DNA from: Hyalella azteca
Taxonomy: Eukaryota; Arthropoda; Malacostraca; Amphipoda; Hyalellidae
Length of the DNA stretch: 64,000 nucleotides
Assembly (NCBI RefSeq): GCF_000764305.2
Contig: NW_025936149.1
Coordinates: 43,482 to 107,481 of the forward strand
Direction: 5' to 3'
The position numbers were made by a program, and so were the translations under genes. Of this stretch, positions 45,901-50,984 are shown piece after piece. The notes beneath the pieces are model-generated. The model was not told where the DNA came from. It did no database searches and saw only the letters and a list, made by a program, of their open reading frames with translations. The stretch's first letter is position 1. Every line of letters begins with the position of its first letter.

Positions 45901-48090
45901 TACACTGTACCACTAGATTGCAAATGAGGCTTTTCATTGGGCCATTTACTCTTCAACATTAGCCAGCTTAAAATTATGAAATATTTTGAAATACATAGTA
46001 AGTACTGAATATCTTATATATTCTTATTTGCAATAAATATATAGTATTTAGTTATTAGGGCTATTTGAGTGCATATTCATGATGAATGTATTTACATACT
46101 GGCTAAATACCAGGATCTGAAGTTTAATTTTTGGTCATTGGATCATAAGGCATCATAATGAAACATGGCTTACATACACAAGAAGTAAAAATAATAAATT
46201 GGTTACAATAATAATAAAATAAATAAATAACAAAAAAAATATTAACAAATAATTTTCTTCAAACATCAAAATGTGATCAAATTTGGAGTCAATTGTTAAA
46301 TAGGGGTTTGAATGAGCATAAACAACTTATAAATCTTACTAAAGGTGAAGAAACATGATTCTATAAAAAGTTGCCAATTCTCAGACATTATCAATCCTGA
46401 GCAGTACTGCCATAAACCTGTTAGTGTGATATTTAAAACAGTAACTGTTTAAAATTTTAATGCAGACAAGACTTACGGTCAGTGTGAACCAGAGGTTTTT
46501 CATCAAGCCACACAGCTTTTGGTAAACCTTTGAGCAGCTTGAGCAAATATGGCAGCAGCTTGTCCATGTGCTGCTGGTTGCTCTCCAGCAGGTACACACC
46601 AAGAGATAAGGTAGCATCTTGCCCTCGCTGGTTGATGCGGAACACACCCACAGTCTCGGAAGGACATAGTGCTAATATGCGCTCTACCTGCAAAATGATA
46701 GGGAGGCCTAATTTTAGGTTCAAGTGTTATTGCCATATAACTTCTGTTTTACTTCAAAGTATGATTTCCTGGCCAGTATGGCATTGGTCTTAAGCTCTTT
46801 CGAGACTTCACTATTACAATCAATTTAGATAGTATACACCGTATATGTATTTCAAGTTTAGATAAAAAATTAATATATAATGATGAAGATGAACTCTTCT
46901 AACTATCTAGAAACTAGAAAACATACGGTATATATATGAGCAATTAAATTTATATGCTGGAGAATTTTATAGCAATCCAAGCAAGAAATTACTTGACAAT
47001 TTTAGAAACTAATTAAAACTATATTTTTTCATATTTTTAATAAACACTACTTATATACTATGGTAGTAATGGTACTAAGATTTACTTATCATGTTTGAGA
47101 ATTTTTTTTTAAATCCTAAAGAAGTAAGACATAACAAAAAATGTTGTAACATAATTAGTAATTTTGTTATGTTTTCCTAACAACATTGACAAGGCCCTCT
47201 GCAGGGCAGGTTGGCCTGGTGGATGCAGTTCAGAGCACAAAGCTAGCAGTTAGCTATGGCTTGAACCCGGCTACCAGTGACAGTTGTGGTCATATCAGTA
47301 AGGACGCAGTTAAGTACATCAAAATTGGAGCAGTGAGTTGCCATGTTCAAGACAAGAGCACAGAAATTTTTATCTTGCTCACATTTGGCTTCTGTCCAAT
47401 TCGTGAGTATGGGACAAACCACTATAATGAAAAATCATGGAAAAACCAGAATTGTTTGGCAGAATATTCCAAAAATTAGAGAATAAATTAGCATTCAACA
47501 GGCGATTTTTAAAAATTGCAGGCAAAAATATGCAGTTTTTCTCATTTTTTTGAAAGAAATTGGACAAGGGCCTCATAAACGGGTCAAATTGATCAAAAGC
47601 ACATGTGTTTCTATCACATATACAGATGAAATTTGCCCAATTTTCCAGAATACTGGGAAGCCACCCATGAATTGGATAAAACTACCTGTAGTGCTCACAA
47701 TCAATTTACATATTTTTATGGCCCTTGCCTAAATTCTCAAATAAAAAAATACATTTTTGCCTGGCACTTTTGAAAATAGCATTTAAGATGATAGTTTCTA
47801 CCTATAGGTAATTTTTGAAAAATTCAGGCCAATATTACAGATTGGATTGATGAGCAGCTATGGTGTAGTTTTCCACTCGGCAGTATGAAACCCAGAAACA
47901 GAAGCAACTCAAAAGTCAATTTTAATTTTTTTTTTTCAATGGCACTTATAGTTGAAATTCACAAAGTTTTGATCACAGGAAACATTAATAAGATACTTGC
48001 CTTGTCTAATGGAGTTGGGTTGATCTTGCTCAAAGATCTTGCCAGCAGCAGAATAGTATTGTGAAAAAATGGTTGGCCATCAACAATCAT
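15130..48090 (-). CDS. PI4KA: phosphatidylinositol 4-kinase III alpha (PI4KA), nearly complete
   Basis: Spliced - strand gene. Exons in transcript order: 48090-48001, 46687-46477, 45212-45133, 44807-~44700, 42502-42265, 41877-41808, 41609-41514, 40903-40726, 35669-35475, 34325-34234, 33708-33570, 32720-32546, (31821-31796 partial), 31641-31482, 30957-30798, 29743-29604, 28979-28846, 28618-28517, 28001-27828, 27004-26839, 26143-25973, 25071-24998, 24747-23985, 23195-23016, 22574-22410, 22085-21886, 20607-20475, 20171-19992, 19127-19007, 18388-18245, 17590-17427, 15999-15130. Phases agree except at 44.7 kb. About 1,960 residues are seen, against about 2,100 in human. The enzyme phosphorylates phosphatidylinositol to PI4P at the plasma membrane with EFR3, TTC7 and FAM126. 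The helical solenoid and the complete catalytic domain are recognisable. About 100 residues are missing next to the N at 31795. Confidence 0.97.
16205..17018. repeat. 407-bp tandem duplication in last PI4KA intron
   Basis: 16205-16611 and 16612-17018 are near-identical copies (only scattered substitutions). Each holds a MITE-like block (16319-16461 and 16725-16868) with ends GGGCCAAACTTTC and GAAAGTATTGGCCC (or AAAGTATTGGCCC) in inverted orientation. Confidence 0.9.
17427..17590 (-). CDS. PI4KA: PI4KA exon: kinase N-lobe
   Basis: Encodes [32 protein letters not shown] and [18 protein letters not shown], the glycine/Ser loop region of the N-lobe. Acceptor TTCGCAG, donor AAG|GTATCG, phase 0 out. 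Confidence 0.97.
18245..18388 (-). CDS. PI4KA: PI4KA exon: PIK helical region
   Basis: Encodes [16 protein letters not shown] then [20 protein letters not shown] and IIKPYPK, nearly identical to human. Phase 1 in and out. Confidence 0.97.
18785..19006. repeat. ~100-bp junction-derived tandem repeat, about 2.5 copies
   Basis: The sequence GTTTTAGATGACAATAGC... GAGCTGTAGGTACCGT recurs up to the true exon border at 19007. Each copy reproduces the - strand donor context GGTACCTACAGC (copies near 18820, 18907 and 19003). Units are separated by ACCTAATAT(T/A)AA. Confidence 0.85.
19007..19127 (-). CDS. PI4KA: PI4KA exon: helical region
   Basis: Encodes [20 protein letters not shown] then [18 protein letters not shown]. 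Acceptor TGTTACAG, donor GACG|GTACCT, phase 1. Copies of this donor sit in a repeat immediately downstream. Confidence 0.97.
19687..19995. repeat. 33-bp minisatellite built from a PI4KA exon/donor junction
   Basis: About ten units of CAACAGTTTACCGTGTCATA plus TCGCACCTAGGGA. On the - strand each unit holds the last 13 bases of the exon (GCGATATGACACG) plus the donor GTAAACTGTTG. The unit nearest the exon is the real splice site. In frame, each unit meets a TAG, so use of a distal copy would truncate the protein. Confidence 0.95.
19992..20171 (-). CDS. PI4KA: PI4KA exon: helical region
   Basis: Encodes [20 protein letters not shown] and [19 protein letters not shown], a hallmark PI4KA segment. 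Acceptor AATTGCAG. Donor ACACG|GTAAAC is the first of about ten tandem copies of itself. Confidence 0.97.
20475..20607 (-). CDS. PI4KA: PI4KA exon: helical region
   Basis: Encodes [19 protein letters not shown] and [17 protein letters not shown]. Aligns to human TEAIGNEVTRLVRLDP. Phase 2 in, phase 0 out. Confidence 0.94.
20738..21885. repeat. 27-bp minisatellite reiterating a PI4KA 5' splice site, with higher-order units
   Basis: Roughly 35-40 units of GGTCTCACCTAGTGGTACCT + AGCTAGA, some shortened to 23 bp. On the - strand each contains CCACTAG|GTGAGACC, a copy of the true donor CTACTAG|GTGAGACC at 21886. Between about 21470 and 21780 three ~104-bp higher-order blocks (four variant units each) are nearly identical. 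Near 20850 a relic GGGGAGATAAACAG copies the exon end itself. Confidence 0.95.
21886..22085 (-). CDS. PI4KA: PI4KA exon: helical region
   Basis: Encodes [15 protein letters not shown] through [20 protein letters not shown], matching human NLAWSISPYLAVQLPAR. Donor CTACTAG|GTGAGACC is directly followed by the 27-bp array at 20738-21885 that reiterates it. Confidence 0.95.
22410..22574 (-). CDS. PI4KA: PI4KA exon: helical region
   Basis: Encodes [20 protein letters not shown] and [14 protein letters not shown], matching human GWINTYPLSSGMSTISKK and MKRRTLLLSLL. 55 codons, phase 0 both sides; donor CTC|GTGAGC. Confidence 0.96.
23016..23195 (-). CDS. PI4KA: PI4KA exon: helical region
   Basis: Encodes [20 protein letters not shown] and [13 protein letters not shown], matching human MIKFWTAMFSDKKYLT, then a Ser/Gly-rich loop. 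60 codons, phase 0 both sides. Confidence 0.94.
23278..23580 (+). mobile_element. tRNA-derived SINE with 13-bp target-site duplication
   Basis: The head has an A-box-like TGGTGCAGTGGTGAGCG and a B-box-like GGATTCGAGTCCC with about tRNA spacing, followed by a ~220-bp tRNA-unrelated body and a short CAACAAC tail. The flanking AAGACCTCTAAGA occurs exactly at 23265-23277 and 23581-23593, marking a retrotransposition event. Confidence 0.85.
23985..24747 (-). CDS. PI4KA: PI4KA large exon: helical solenoid
   Basis: 254 codons. Includes [20 protein letters not shown] and [20 protein letters not shown] (human [21 protein letters not shown]), [37 protein letters not shown] and [19 protein letters not shown]. 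Acceptor TTGTTCAG, donor AAG|GTTAGT. Confidence 0.97.
24998..25071 (-). CDS. PI4KA: PI4KA short exon
   Basis: Encodes [16 protein letters not shown], aligning to human YSNFMASLNLRNRYAGE once joined to the next exon. Acceptor AATTGCAG, donor ACCAG|GTGACA, phase 2. Confidence 0.9.
25405..25556. mobile_element. MITE-like element (GGGCYGTACTATC family)
   Basis: Left end GTCGTGCTATC and right end GATAGTACAGCCC are imperfect inverted repeats. The core has GTAGCGGCCGATTTCTCG and GTCAATGATTGGCTGACGGA. Related pieces: 17275-17372, 20385-20453, 33926-34083. Confidence 0.6.
25726..25975. repeat. 60-bp tandem repeat at a PI4KA donor, open in frame
   Basis: Four to five units of about 60 bp (one of 62). 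On the - strand each contains GACCACTTCAG|GTCTTTGTC, a copy of the exon border. The - strand frame of the exon stays open through the array, coding a 20-residue unit of the kind [15 protein letters not shown]. Confidence 0.9.
25973..26143 (-). CDS. PI4KA: PI4KA exon: DFRNRC...MKWAP
   Basis: Encodes [20 protein letters not shown] then [12 protein letters not shown], matching human [21 protein letters not shown]. Acceptor CACACCAG|CGG. The donor is assigned as CTTCAG|GTCTTT, a weak site chosen because it is phase 0 and joins the next exon. The same junction repeats every 60 bp in the array that follows. Confidence 0.85.
26148..26395. repeat. ~85-bp degenerate tandem repeat at a PI4KA acceptor
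   Basis: Three diverged units sharing GTGGAAATT(A)C(C/T)GCA. On - this is the AATTTCCAC run just before the acceptor ACACCAG of the exon at 26143. Confidence 0.65.
26839..27004 (-). CDS. PI4KA: PI4KA exon
   Basis: Encodes [20 protein letters not shown] and DTLEARQ; human has [20 protein letters not shown] and DTYEARE. Acceptor TTGAACAG, donor AGACAG|GTGACC. Confidence 0.97.
27828..28001 (-). CDS. PI4KA: PI4KA exon
   Basis: Encodes [20 protein letters not shown] and [20 protein letters not shown], matching human [20 protein letters not shown]. Acceptor TTTCAAG, donor CGACAG|GTGAGT, phase 2 in and out. Confidence 0.97.
28517..28618 (-). CDS. PI4KA: PI4KA exon
   Basis: Encodes [20 protein letters not shown] and [13 protein letters not shown], in the position of human [20 protein letters not shown]. 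Acceptor ACTCCAG, donor CAACAG|GTATAT. Confidence 0.93.
28735..28862. repeat. two-copy duplication spanning a GC splice donor
   Basis: ATGTCAGAAGTA...GTAA...ATTTCTCGCCTCA occurs twice (ending near 28795 and 28849). On - it duplicates the TGAGGCGAGAAAT donor context of the exon at 28846. Confidence 0.75.
28846..28979 (-). CDS. PI4KA: PI4KA exon with GC splice donor
   Basis: Encodes [20 protein letters not shown] and [14 protein letters not shown], matching human [16 protein letters not shown]. Joining to the next exon in frame requires the non-canonical donor CTGAG|GCGAGA; no GT donor fits. The donor context is present twice in tandem just downstream. Confidence 0.92.
28990..29167. repeat. 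16-bp tandem repeat at a PI4KA acceptor
   Basis: About ten units of GATCTAGAACTGGTAC starting 11 bases from the exon start at 28979 and ending in an N (29167), so the true array may be longer. Confidence 0.9.
29604..29743 (-). CDS. PI4KA: PI4KA exon
   Basis: Encodes [20 protein letters not shown] and [14 protein letters not shown], matching human [20 protein letters not shown]. Acceptor TTGTGCAG, donor GCTCTG|GTGAGC, phase 0 out. Confidence 0.96.
29763..30045. repeat. 24-bp tandem repeat at a PI4KA acceptor
   Basis: About twelve units of GGAATACAGGACAGTAACGC + TGGG, 20 bp from the exon start at 29743. On - each unit reads CTGTCCTGTATTCCCCCAG, a pyrimidine tract followed by CAG that mimics a 3' splice site. 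Confidence 0.92.
30798..30957 (-). CDS. PI4KA: PI4KA exon
   Basis: Encodes [20 protein letters not shown] and [20 protein letters not shown], nearly identical to human [20 protein letters not shown]. Acceptor AATTGCAG, donor ATCTG|GTGAGC. Confidence 0.98.
30965..31090. repeat. ~12-bp repeat (GAGTACAGT/GTGAGTACAA) at a PI4KA acceptor
   Basis: Roughly ten degenerate units. On - the motif TACTCACCATTG leads into TACTCACAATTGCAG, the real acceptor at 30958-30960. Confidence 0.85.
31218..31455. repeat. ~113-bp tandem duplication
   Basis: Two copies sharing CACAAACTATATAAACTATT and AAGTATAGAATCTTA, ending about 25 bp from the donor of the exon at 31482. Confidence 0.8.
31482..31641 (-). CDS. PI4KA: PI4KA exon
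   Basis: Encodes [20 protein letters not shown] and [20 protein letters not shown], matching human [20 protein letters not shown]. Acceptor TGTGCGCAG, donor CTTAAG|GTGTGG. Confidence 0.96.
31796..31821 (-). pseudogene. PI4KA: possible 5' fragment of a missing PI4KA exon, cut off by an N
   Basis: Acceptor TTGTTTGCAG is followed by 26 bases that, in the phase left by the upstream exon, read (K)ECELVMGA and then run into the N at 31795. This is where about 100 conserved residues (human [20 protein letters not shown] region) should lie and cannot be found in 31.6-32.5 kb. Most likely an assembly collapse rather than gene decay. Confidence 0.4.
32546..32720 (-). CDS. PI4KA: PI4KA exon
   Basis: Encodes [20 protein letters not shown] then [20 protein letters not shown], matching human [20 protein letters not shown]. 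Acceptor GGGCTCAG, donor CAGAA|GTGAGA. Confidence 0.94.
32730..33000. repeat. ~75-80-bp tandem repeat at a PI4KA acceptor
   Basis: Three to four units with CGACACTGACCACCATAAAA and CAGTTCATCAAAGACAAACA. Outlying fragments (CAGTTCATCAAA) at 33340 and 33534 suggest the array once extended to the next exon and was split by a fold-back element. Confidence 0.8.
33415..33533. mobile_element. fold-back element, small
   Basis: Inverted arms of ~51 bp (AATTCACCACATCGATATTG... and its complement at 33481-33533) around a centre TTCGAAATTTCGAC that is itself palindromic. The arm core GAAAACGTTTCGGAGTCCAG also occurs in the larger fold-back at 34.9-35.2 kb. Confidence 0.9.
33570..33708 (-). CDS. PI4KA: PI4KA exon
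   Basis: Encodes [20 protein letters not shown] and [18 protein letters not shown], matching human GLGRLCERFP and DFLVIPSPVLVKLYKY. Acceptor GTGCACAG, donor CACTG|GTGAAC. Confidence 0.96.
34234..34325 (-). CDS. PI4KA: PI4KA exon
   Basis: Encodes [20 protein letters not shown] and [10 protein letters not shown], matching human AENLCIKLSEKL and LPLLICCLQ. Acceptor ATTTACAG, donor CTTCAG|GTATGC. Confidence 0.94.
34625..34770 (+). mobile_element. short TIR element carrying a GGACAGAC microsatellite
   Basis: Exact 13-bp terminal inverted repeats AGCGCATTTTCTC / GAGAAAATGCGCT flank (GGACAGAC)n and AGCACAATAGTGCATTTTTT. A second copy in opposite orientation is at 44516-44634. Homology extends about 45 bp beyond one TIR (ATAACTCAG...), so the real element may be larger. 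Confidence 0.85.
34880..35215. mobile_element. fold-back element, large
   Basis: Arms of ~150 bp (34893-35037 and ~35062-35205): AAAGAAAACGCCAAGCAAAT ... CAATCTAAAAATGAATACAA versus its inverse. Same arm core as at 33.4 kb. Transcribed, it would form a long hairpin within a PI4KA intron. Confidence 0.88.
35200..35474. repeat. ~75-bp degenerate repeat copying a PI4KA donor
   Basis: Units TTTAATAT(T/A)ATG...GAAGA...CGGCTTCGTCAGTGACG occur near 35265, 35330 and 35395 before the real border at 35475 (GCACCGGCTTCGTCAGTGAC). Another relic lies at 34808-34825. Each reproduces the exon end GTCACTGACGAAGCCG on -. Confidence 0.85.
35475..35669 (-). CDS. PI4KA: PI4KA exon
   Basis: Encodes [20 protein letters not shown] and [20 protein letters not shown], matching human [20 protein letters not shown]. 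Acceptor CATTTCAG, donor GAAGCCG|GTGCGA. Degenerate copies of the exon end lie in tandem downstream. Confidence 0.95.
36328..36730 (+). repeat. dispersed repeat, copy 1
   Basis: About 95% identical to 49996-50391, starting ATAGCCCTTGCAAAGAGC and ending in CATCATCAGGTTTTTCTTTG. A frame in it reads [18 protein letters not shown] but is soon broken. The upstream ORF at 36104-36331 does not continue in the other copy. Unclassified transposon or retrocopy fragment. Confidence 0.75.
37468..37680 (+). pseudogene. pogo-type transposase N-terminus, psq HTH
   Basis: Starts [15 protein letters not shown], then [20 protein letters not shown] and [18 protein letters not shown], a typical psq/CENP-B-like DNA-binding helix-turn-helix of pogo transposases. 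It stops after 70 residues; the rest is in another frame, so the gene is broken. Confidence 0.8.
37695..37925 (+). pseudogene. pogo-type transposase second HTH fragment
   Basis: [20 protein letters not shown] and [18 protein letters not shown] match the CENP-B-type HTH part of pogo transposases (LPGxDWxxSFxKRH). The frame then runs into non-coding sequence. The DDE domain expected next is absent. Confidence 0.75.
38198..38401 (+). pseudogene. transposon C-terminal ORF fragment
   Basis: Open frame [20 protein letters not shown] ... ICEIYN within the pogo-like element, probably the tail of the former transposase reading frame. No catalytic residues. Recognised by position, not by homology. Confidence 0.4.
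39800..40393 (+). mobile_element. 5'-truncated non-LTR retrotransposon (LINE)
   Basis: The end of an ORF2 (39820-40068) reads [20 protein letters not shown] and ends at a TAG, the CxxC...H...C zinc-knuckle found at the end of crustacean/insect LINE ORF2s. A 3' UTR and a (TAC)n tail (about 40365-40393) follow. Confidence 0.78.
40726..40903 (-). CDS. PI4KA: PI4KA exon
   Basis: Encodes [20 protein letters not shown] and [20 protein letters not shown]. Moderate family similarity; assignment also rests on phase (0 in, 1 out) and order. Acceptor TATGGGCAG, donor TTCAG|GTTAGG. Confidence 0.85.
40903..41045. repeat. two-copy duplication spanning a PI4KA acceptor
   Basis: ACAGCCTGCCCATACAAAAG TTGAT...GATGTAGGAAAGC(G/A)AAC occurs twice (from 40900 and from 40974). 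Each copies the acceptor CTTTTGTATGGGCAG and the first exonic bases. Confidence 0.88.
41514..41609 (-). CDS. PI4KA: PI4KA short exon
   Basis: Encodes [20 protein letters not shown] then LKLTLQHLQ. 32 codons, phase 0 both sides. Weakly conserved; supported by splice sites (CTGCTGCAG, CTCCAG|GTGAGG) and position. Confidence 0.75.
41808..41877 (-). CDS. PI4KA: PI4KA short exon
   Basis: Encodes [20 protein letters not shown] then LQQ. A Ser-rich loop comparable in position to human KRKTSSVSSISQ. Acceptor TCCTCAG, donor GCAGCAG|GTAACC. Confidence 0.75.
42265..42502 (-). CDS. PI4KA: PI4KA exon
   Basis: Encodes [20 protein letters not shown] and [18 protein letters not shown]; human has PCLIGISRAFGRYS and FNDFRSILPSNLL. 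Acceptor GCGTGCAG, donor CAGAA|GTACGG. Confidence 0.9.
42525..43285. repeat. 48-bp tandem repeat at a PI4KA acceptor
   Basis: About sixteen units of CACAAACTACTGTCAACATG + GCACAAAAAATGGTGTAGCA + CTAACAGT, starting ~20 bp from the exon at 42502. The + strand reads open as 16-residue units ([16 protein letters not shown]), a by-product of the period, not a gene. Confidence 0.93.
43900..44000. repeat. ~27-bp AT-rich direct repeat
   Basis: ATTATTGGGACTTAATTATT occurs twice in tandem, with a partial third. Confidence 0.7.
44516..44634 (-). mobile_element. short TIR element with GTCCGTCTGTCT microsatellite (second copy)
   Basis: Inverted copy of 34625-34770 with the same 13-bp inverted ends and the complementary (GTCTGTCC)n core. 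Confidence 0.85.
44700..44807 (-). CDS. PI4KA: PI4KA exon (3' border uncertain)
   Basis: Encodes [20 protein letters not shown] then [16 protein letters not shown], matching human LRDEILEVLLQVLHVLL. Acceptor CTGTGCAG. To stay in frame with the next exon a phase-1 donor is needed, and only a weak AAGT|GTTGGT is available, so either the donor is unusual or a small exon is missed. Confidence 0.82.
45133..45212 (-). CDS. PI4KA: PI4KA exon
   Basis: Encodes [20 protein letters not shown] then STQDVE, matching human [20 protein letters not shown]. Acceptor TTTCCAG, donor TTGAG|GTGAAG. Confidence 0.95.
45828..45850. repeat. (CA)n microsatellite
   Basis: About ten CA units followed by TACACATC. Confidence 0.95.
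46477..46687 (-). CDS. PI4KA: PI4KA exon
   Basis: Encodes [40 protein letters not shown] and [19 protein letters not shown], strongly matching human [20 protein letters not shown] and LLRLLKGLPKVYW. Acceptor TTTTGCAG, donor TGACC|GTAAGT. Confidence 0.97.
47185..47320 (+). mobile_element. possible degenerate tRNA-type SINE
   Basis: GGCCTGGTGGATGCAGTTCA resembles an A-box head and GGCTTGAACCCGGCTACC a B box, at tRNA-like spacing. No target duplication or tail found. Confidence 0.35.
48001..48090 (-). CDS. PI4KA: PI4KA first coding exon with GC splice donor
   Basis: ATG at 48090-48088, then [13 protein letters not shown] and INPTPLDK, matching human [20 protein letters not shown]. Thirty codons; an acceptor CCTTAG|TAATCAAG precedes the ATG, so the 5' UTR is probably spliced. 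The donor is the classic GC form ACAAG|GCAAGT, joining in phase 0 to the next exon. Human has a longer glycine-rich N-terminus, so a further upstream coding exon cannot be excluded. Confidence 0.85.
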
Positions 48091-48639
48091 CTTGATTACT
48101 AAGGAACATATTTGACACCAAAACTGTGGAGTAAATTTGCTACATTTTATTTAGATTTCATTACATTACACAAGTAAGCAAATTTATTTACCAGAGTCCA
48201 GTAGACAAGCATAAATTAGTAAACAATAAACATTAACCGTAACTATCTGGTATTTGTTAGAAATTAATGGTACCTTACATCACATGATCACAAAATTGTA
48301 CCAATTATAATTTTAAAAATTTCATTCATCACAAAAACTAGGCAGAGGCCACAGGCTAGTCAAAGTCATGAATGGCATTAACCTTTGAGCAATGATTAAC
48401 TAACAGATAAGAAAATAAACTAAATGTTACGTGTTAGTAGGTATTAGAAGAACACAAGGCAACTCCACACCATCAGTGCCAATAGATCAAGGTATTTGCA
48501 TCTGATTTTAACTGAACAACTTTGGCACAACACAAAATAGAGAAATGGTAATGAGTTTTGCATATTTAGTCGCATTTAACATTCCCTAAACATCACCAAA
48601 TAATTTATAACCAATAGCCATGCTGTTTTTACAACACTT

Positions 48640-49560
48640 CTCTTTAATTTCAATTCTCACTGTTTGTTTGTCTGTCTGTCTACTACAAATCTTATAATCA
48701 ATATTTAACACACTTCTACCTGTCCAATCGATCTGAAATTTGGCACACTTGCATAAAGTTGGAGACAATGCATGAATAAATTGACAGAATAAATGATTTA
48801 AGAATTAATAAACTTTTTTTACAATTGTAAAAAAAATTGAAAATAATTTTGTCAGCTAGGTACAAATCTTATTATTGCTTTTTGATACACTTCTACCTCT
48901 CCAATCAATCTGAAATTTTGCACACCTGCGTAAAGTTGGAGACAATGCATAAATCAATTGCCAGAATAAATAATTTTATAAACTAAAAATTTTTTTTTCA
49001 TTATTAAAAACATTTTCAAAGTAATTTTGTCTTCTACAAATCTTATAATCCATACCGTAAAATGGGGTAACTTTGACCACTTTTTTTTCATGGCTGCCAT
49101 TACGTGGTCAAAGTTCCCCCATTGGGGGGCGGCGCCCCCATTTGCAAACTATGACACTTTCCATAAATTTTTCTTTTGCATATGTAACTAGAAGAGTTCT
49201 ACTACAATGCATCAAAACCTGATTAGATATGCAAACTTTTTAAATCTTTCTATTGTGTTACGTAGCCTCAGTATTAGGCCTTTAATGGCCATTGACAAAA
49301 TTTTTCTATGTCAAATAATTTTTGAGTTTTGGGGTTTTTGTTAAAAAAACGAAAAGTGGTCAAAGTTACCCCGCCAGTCAAAGTAACCCCATTTTACGGT
49401 ATATGATACAATTTGACCTGTCCAATCTATCTGAAATTTTGCACAATTGCGTAAAGTCAGAGACAAAGCATGAATCAGTTGGCAGAATAAATAATTTTGA
49501 TAATTTACAAAATTTTGATATCTTAAAAAAATTTGAAAAATAATTTTTTCAATATTAAAA
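48640..49560. repeat. ~180-bp repeat, three tandem units
   Basis: Units share CTACAAATCTTATAATC, CCAATC(G/A)ATCTGAAATTT and GTTGGAGACAATGCAT. The third is split by a MITE at 49055-49399. Two inverted units are at 57470-57800. Confidence 0.85.
49055..49399. mobile_element. MITE derived from the pogo-like element
   Basis: 345 bp with ends CCGTAAAATGGGGTAACTTT and its inverse, flanked by TA (49053-49054, 49400-49401). It shares internal pieces with 36895-39037 but keeps no ORF. Nested inside the tandem repeat. Confidence 0.88.
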
Positions 49561-49995
49561 AAAACGTAAAATAATTTTTTCAATATTTGAAAATAAAATT
49601 ATAAATTCATGGTACATGTGTAACATCCAAGACACTGGATTGTTCAGAAGTGTTTTCTTTAAAAAGTAATTTTTAAATGCATATTTGTTAATCTTCAGTC
49701 ATAGCACATGCAATGCTTGCCTTTGAAGGCAAATAAAATTTAAAAACCTCCCATAACCCCTGGCCAAATCTGTACGTTTGATGAATGGCACTTGTTTTAA
49801 TTTATTTCAAGGCTTTTGGTACAAAGAGATCCCACCTACCAGCCTGAGCATAGTAAATGATTTTTGCCAAAGTCCCTATATTATCTTGCCACTACTTCTT
49901 TCAGTTTAATTTTTGGCACACTCTCATCAGCCAGGGACTTTAGTGTGGAAGAAGAGACAAAAGAATTAATGGAATTTTTTTGGAGAAGCCATGTG

Positions 49996-50391
49996 ATAGC
50001 CCTTGCAAAGAGCTTTGAAATGAGCCTAAACTTGTTTATGAAATGTTTCATGGTAAGAAGTTATGAATGAAAAACTTTCGAAATCGTCCCGAGTAGCCCC
50101 GGTTGACGGTATGTTGGGGAGAACAATGTTTCCCAAAGTCTTGAAAGCAATTTTGTACAAGTACAGGAAACATTGAATTAACTGTAGAGCTCAGCAAGTC
50201 TAAGCAGATGATGGAGGAAAGATCAACATGGGAGAGTGCATTTCGTTACTGATTCAGAAAATCGGACATTAGAGTTAGAACATAAATTGACAGTTGTGCT
50301 AAGTTCAGCATGCATGAAAACCCTACAAAAGAGGGTTCATGCTCTCTCTAGTCTCAGCCTTGTTGCACAGACATCATCAGGTTTTTCTTTG
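49996..50391 (+). repeat. dispersed repeat, copy 2
   Basis: Near-identical to 36328-36730. The upstream frame 49864-50067 (READING ...EEETKELMEFFWRSH) is unique to this copy. Confidence 0.75.
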
Positions 50392-50984
50392 ACATCATCA
50401 GGTTTCTTCATCAAGAAGTTTCTTGCAAGAAACTAGCTCATCCTTTGCTTTTATAATAACTCTCAAGGTTGCAAAGGAGCTCTCATTTGCCTTTCTGGAA
50501 CAACTGAGGAACCCAATTAGAATTTAGCTTGTTGACTCATAGTCTCATAATGATAAGAGGCCAAGCCTGAGACTTAAGGAGGACTCAGGAGGAGGAGGGC
50601 TTGAGTCTGCCACAATAGAAGAATAGGAAGCAACTGAAGCATGCAAGCTTGCCAGTTGTCACAACCCAACCAGGTTCAGAACCAGGAGCCTGTCTTAGAG
50701 TCAGTTATCGGCTTTGAGCTGATAACTGAACTTCTTGAAACAGCCTGAGCATGAGCAGTGGCCAGTGAGCAGTGAGCTGCTGAGCATAGGAATGATAGGA
50801 ATACTAACCAGTGGTACGCAGATTTTTACTGCAATAAATAAAGCTTTCAAAGTGAAAGAGCACTCTGGAGAATTTGCAGCATTGAATATTGCATTTACCT
50901 ACAAGTAAAAATTTTTGGTATGCAGATTTTGCAGGCTTTACAGACAAAGAACAGGTAGCCTAGCCACCCTAGGCCCTAGTGGCC

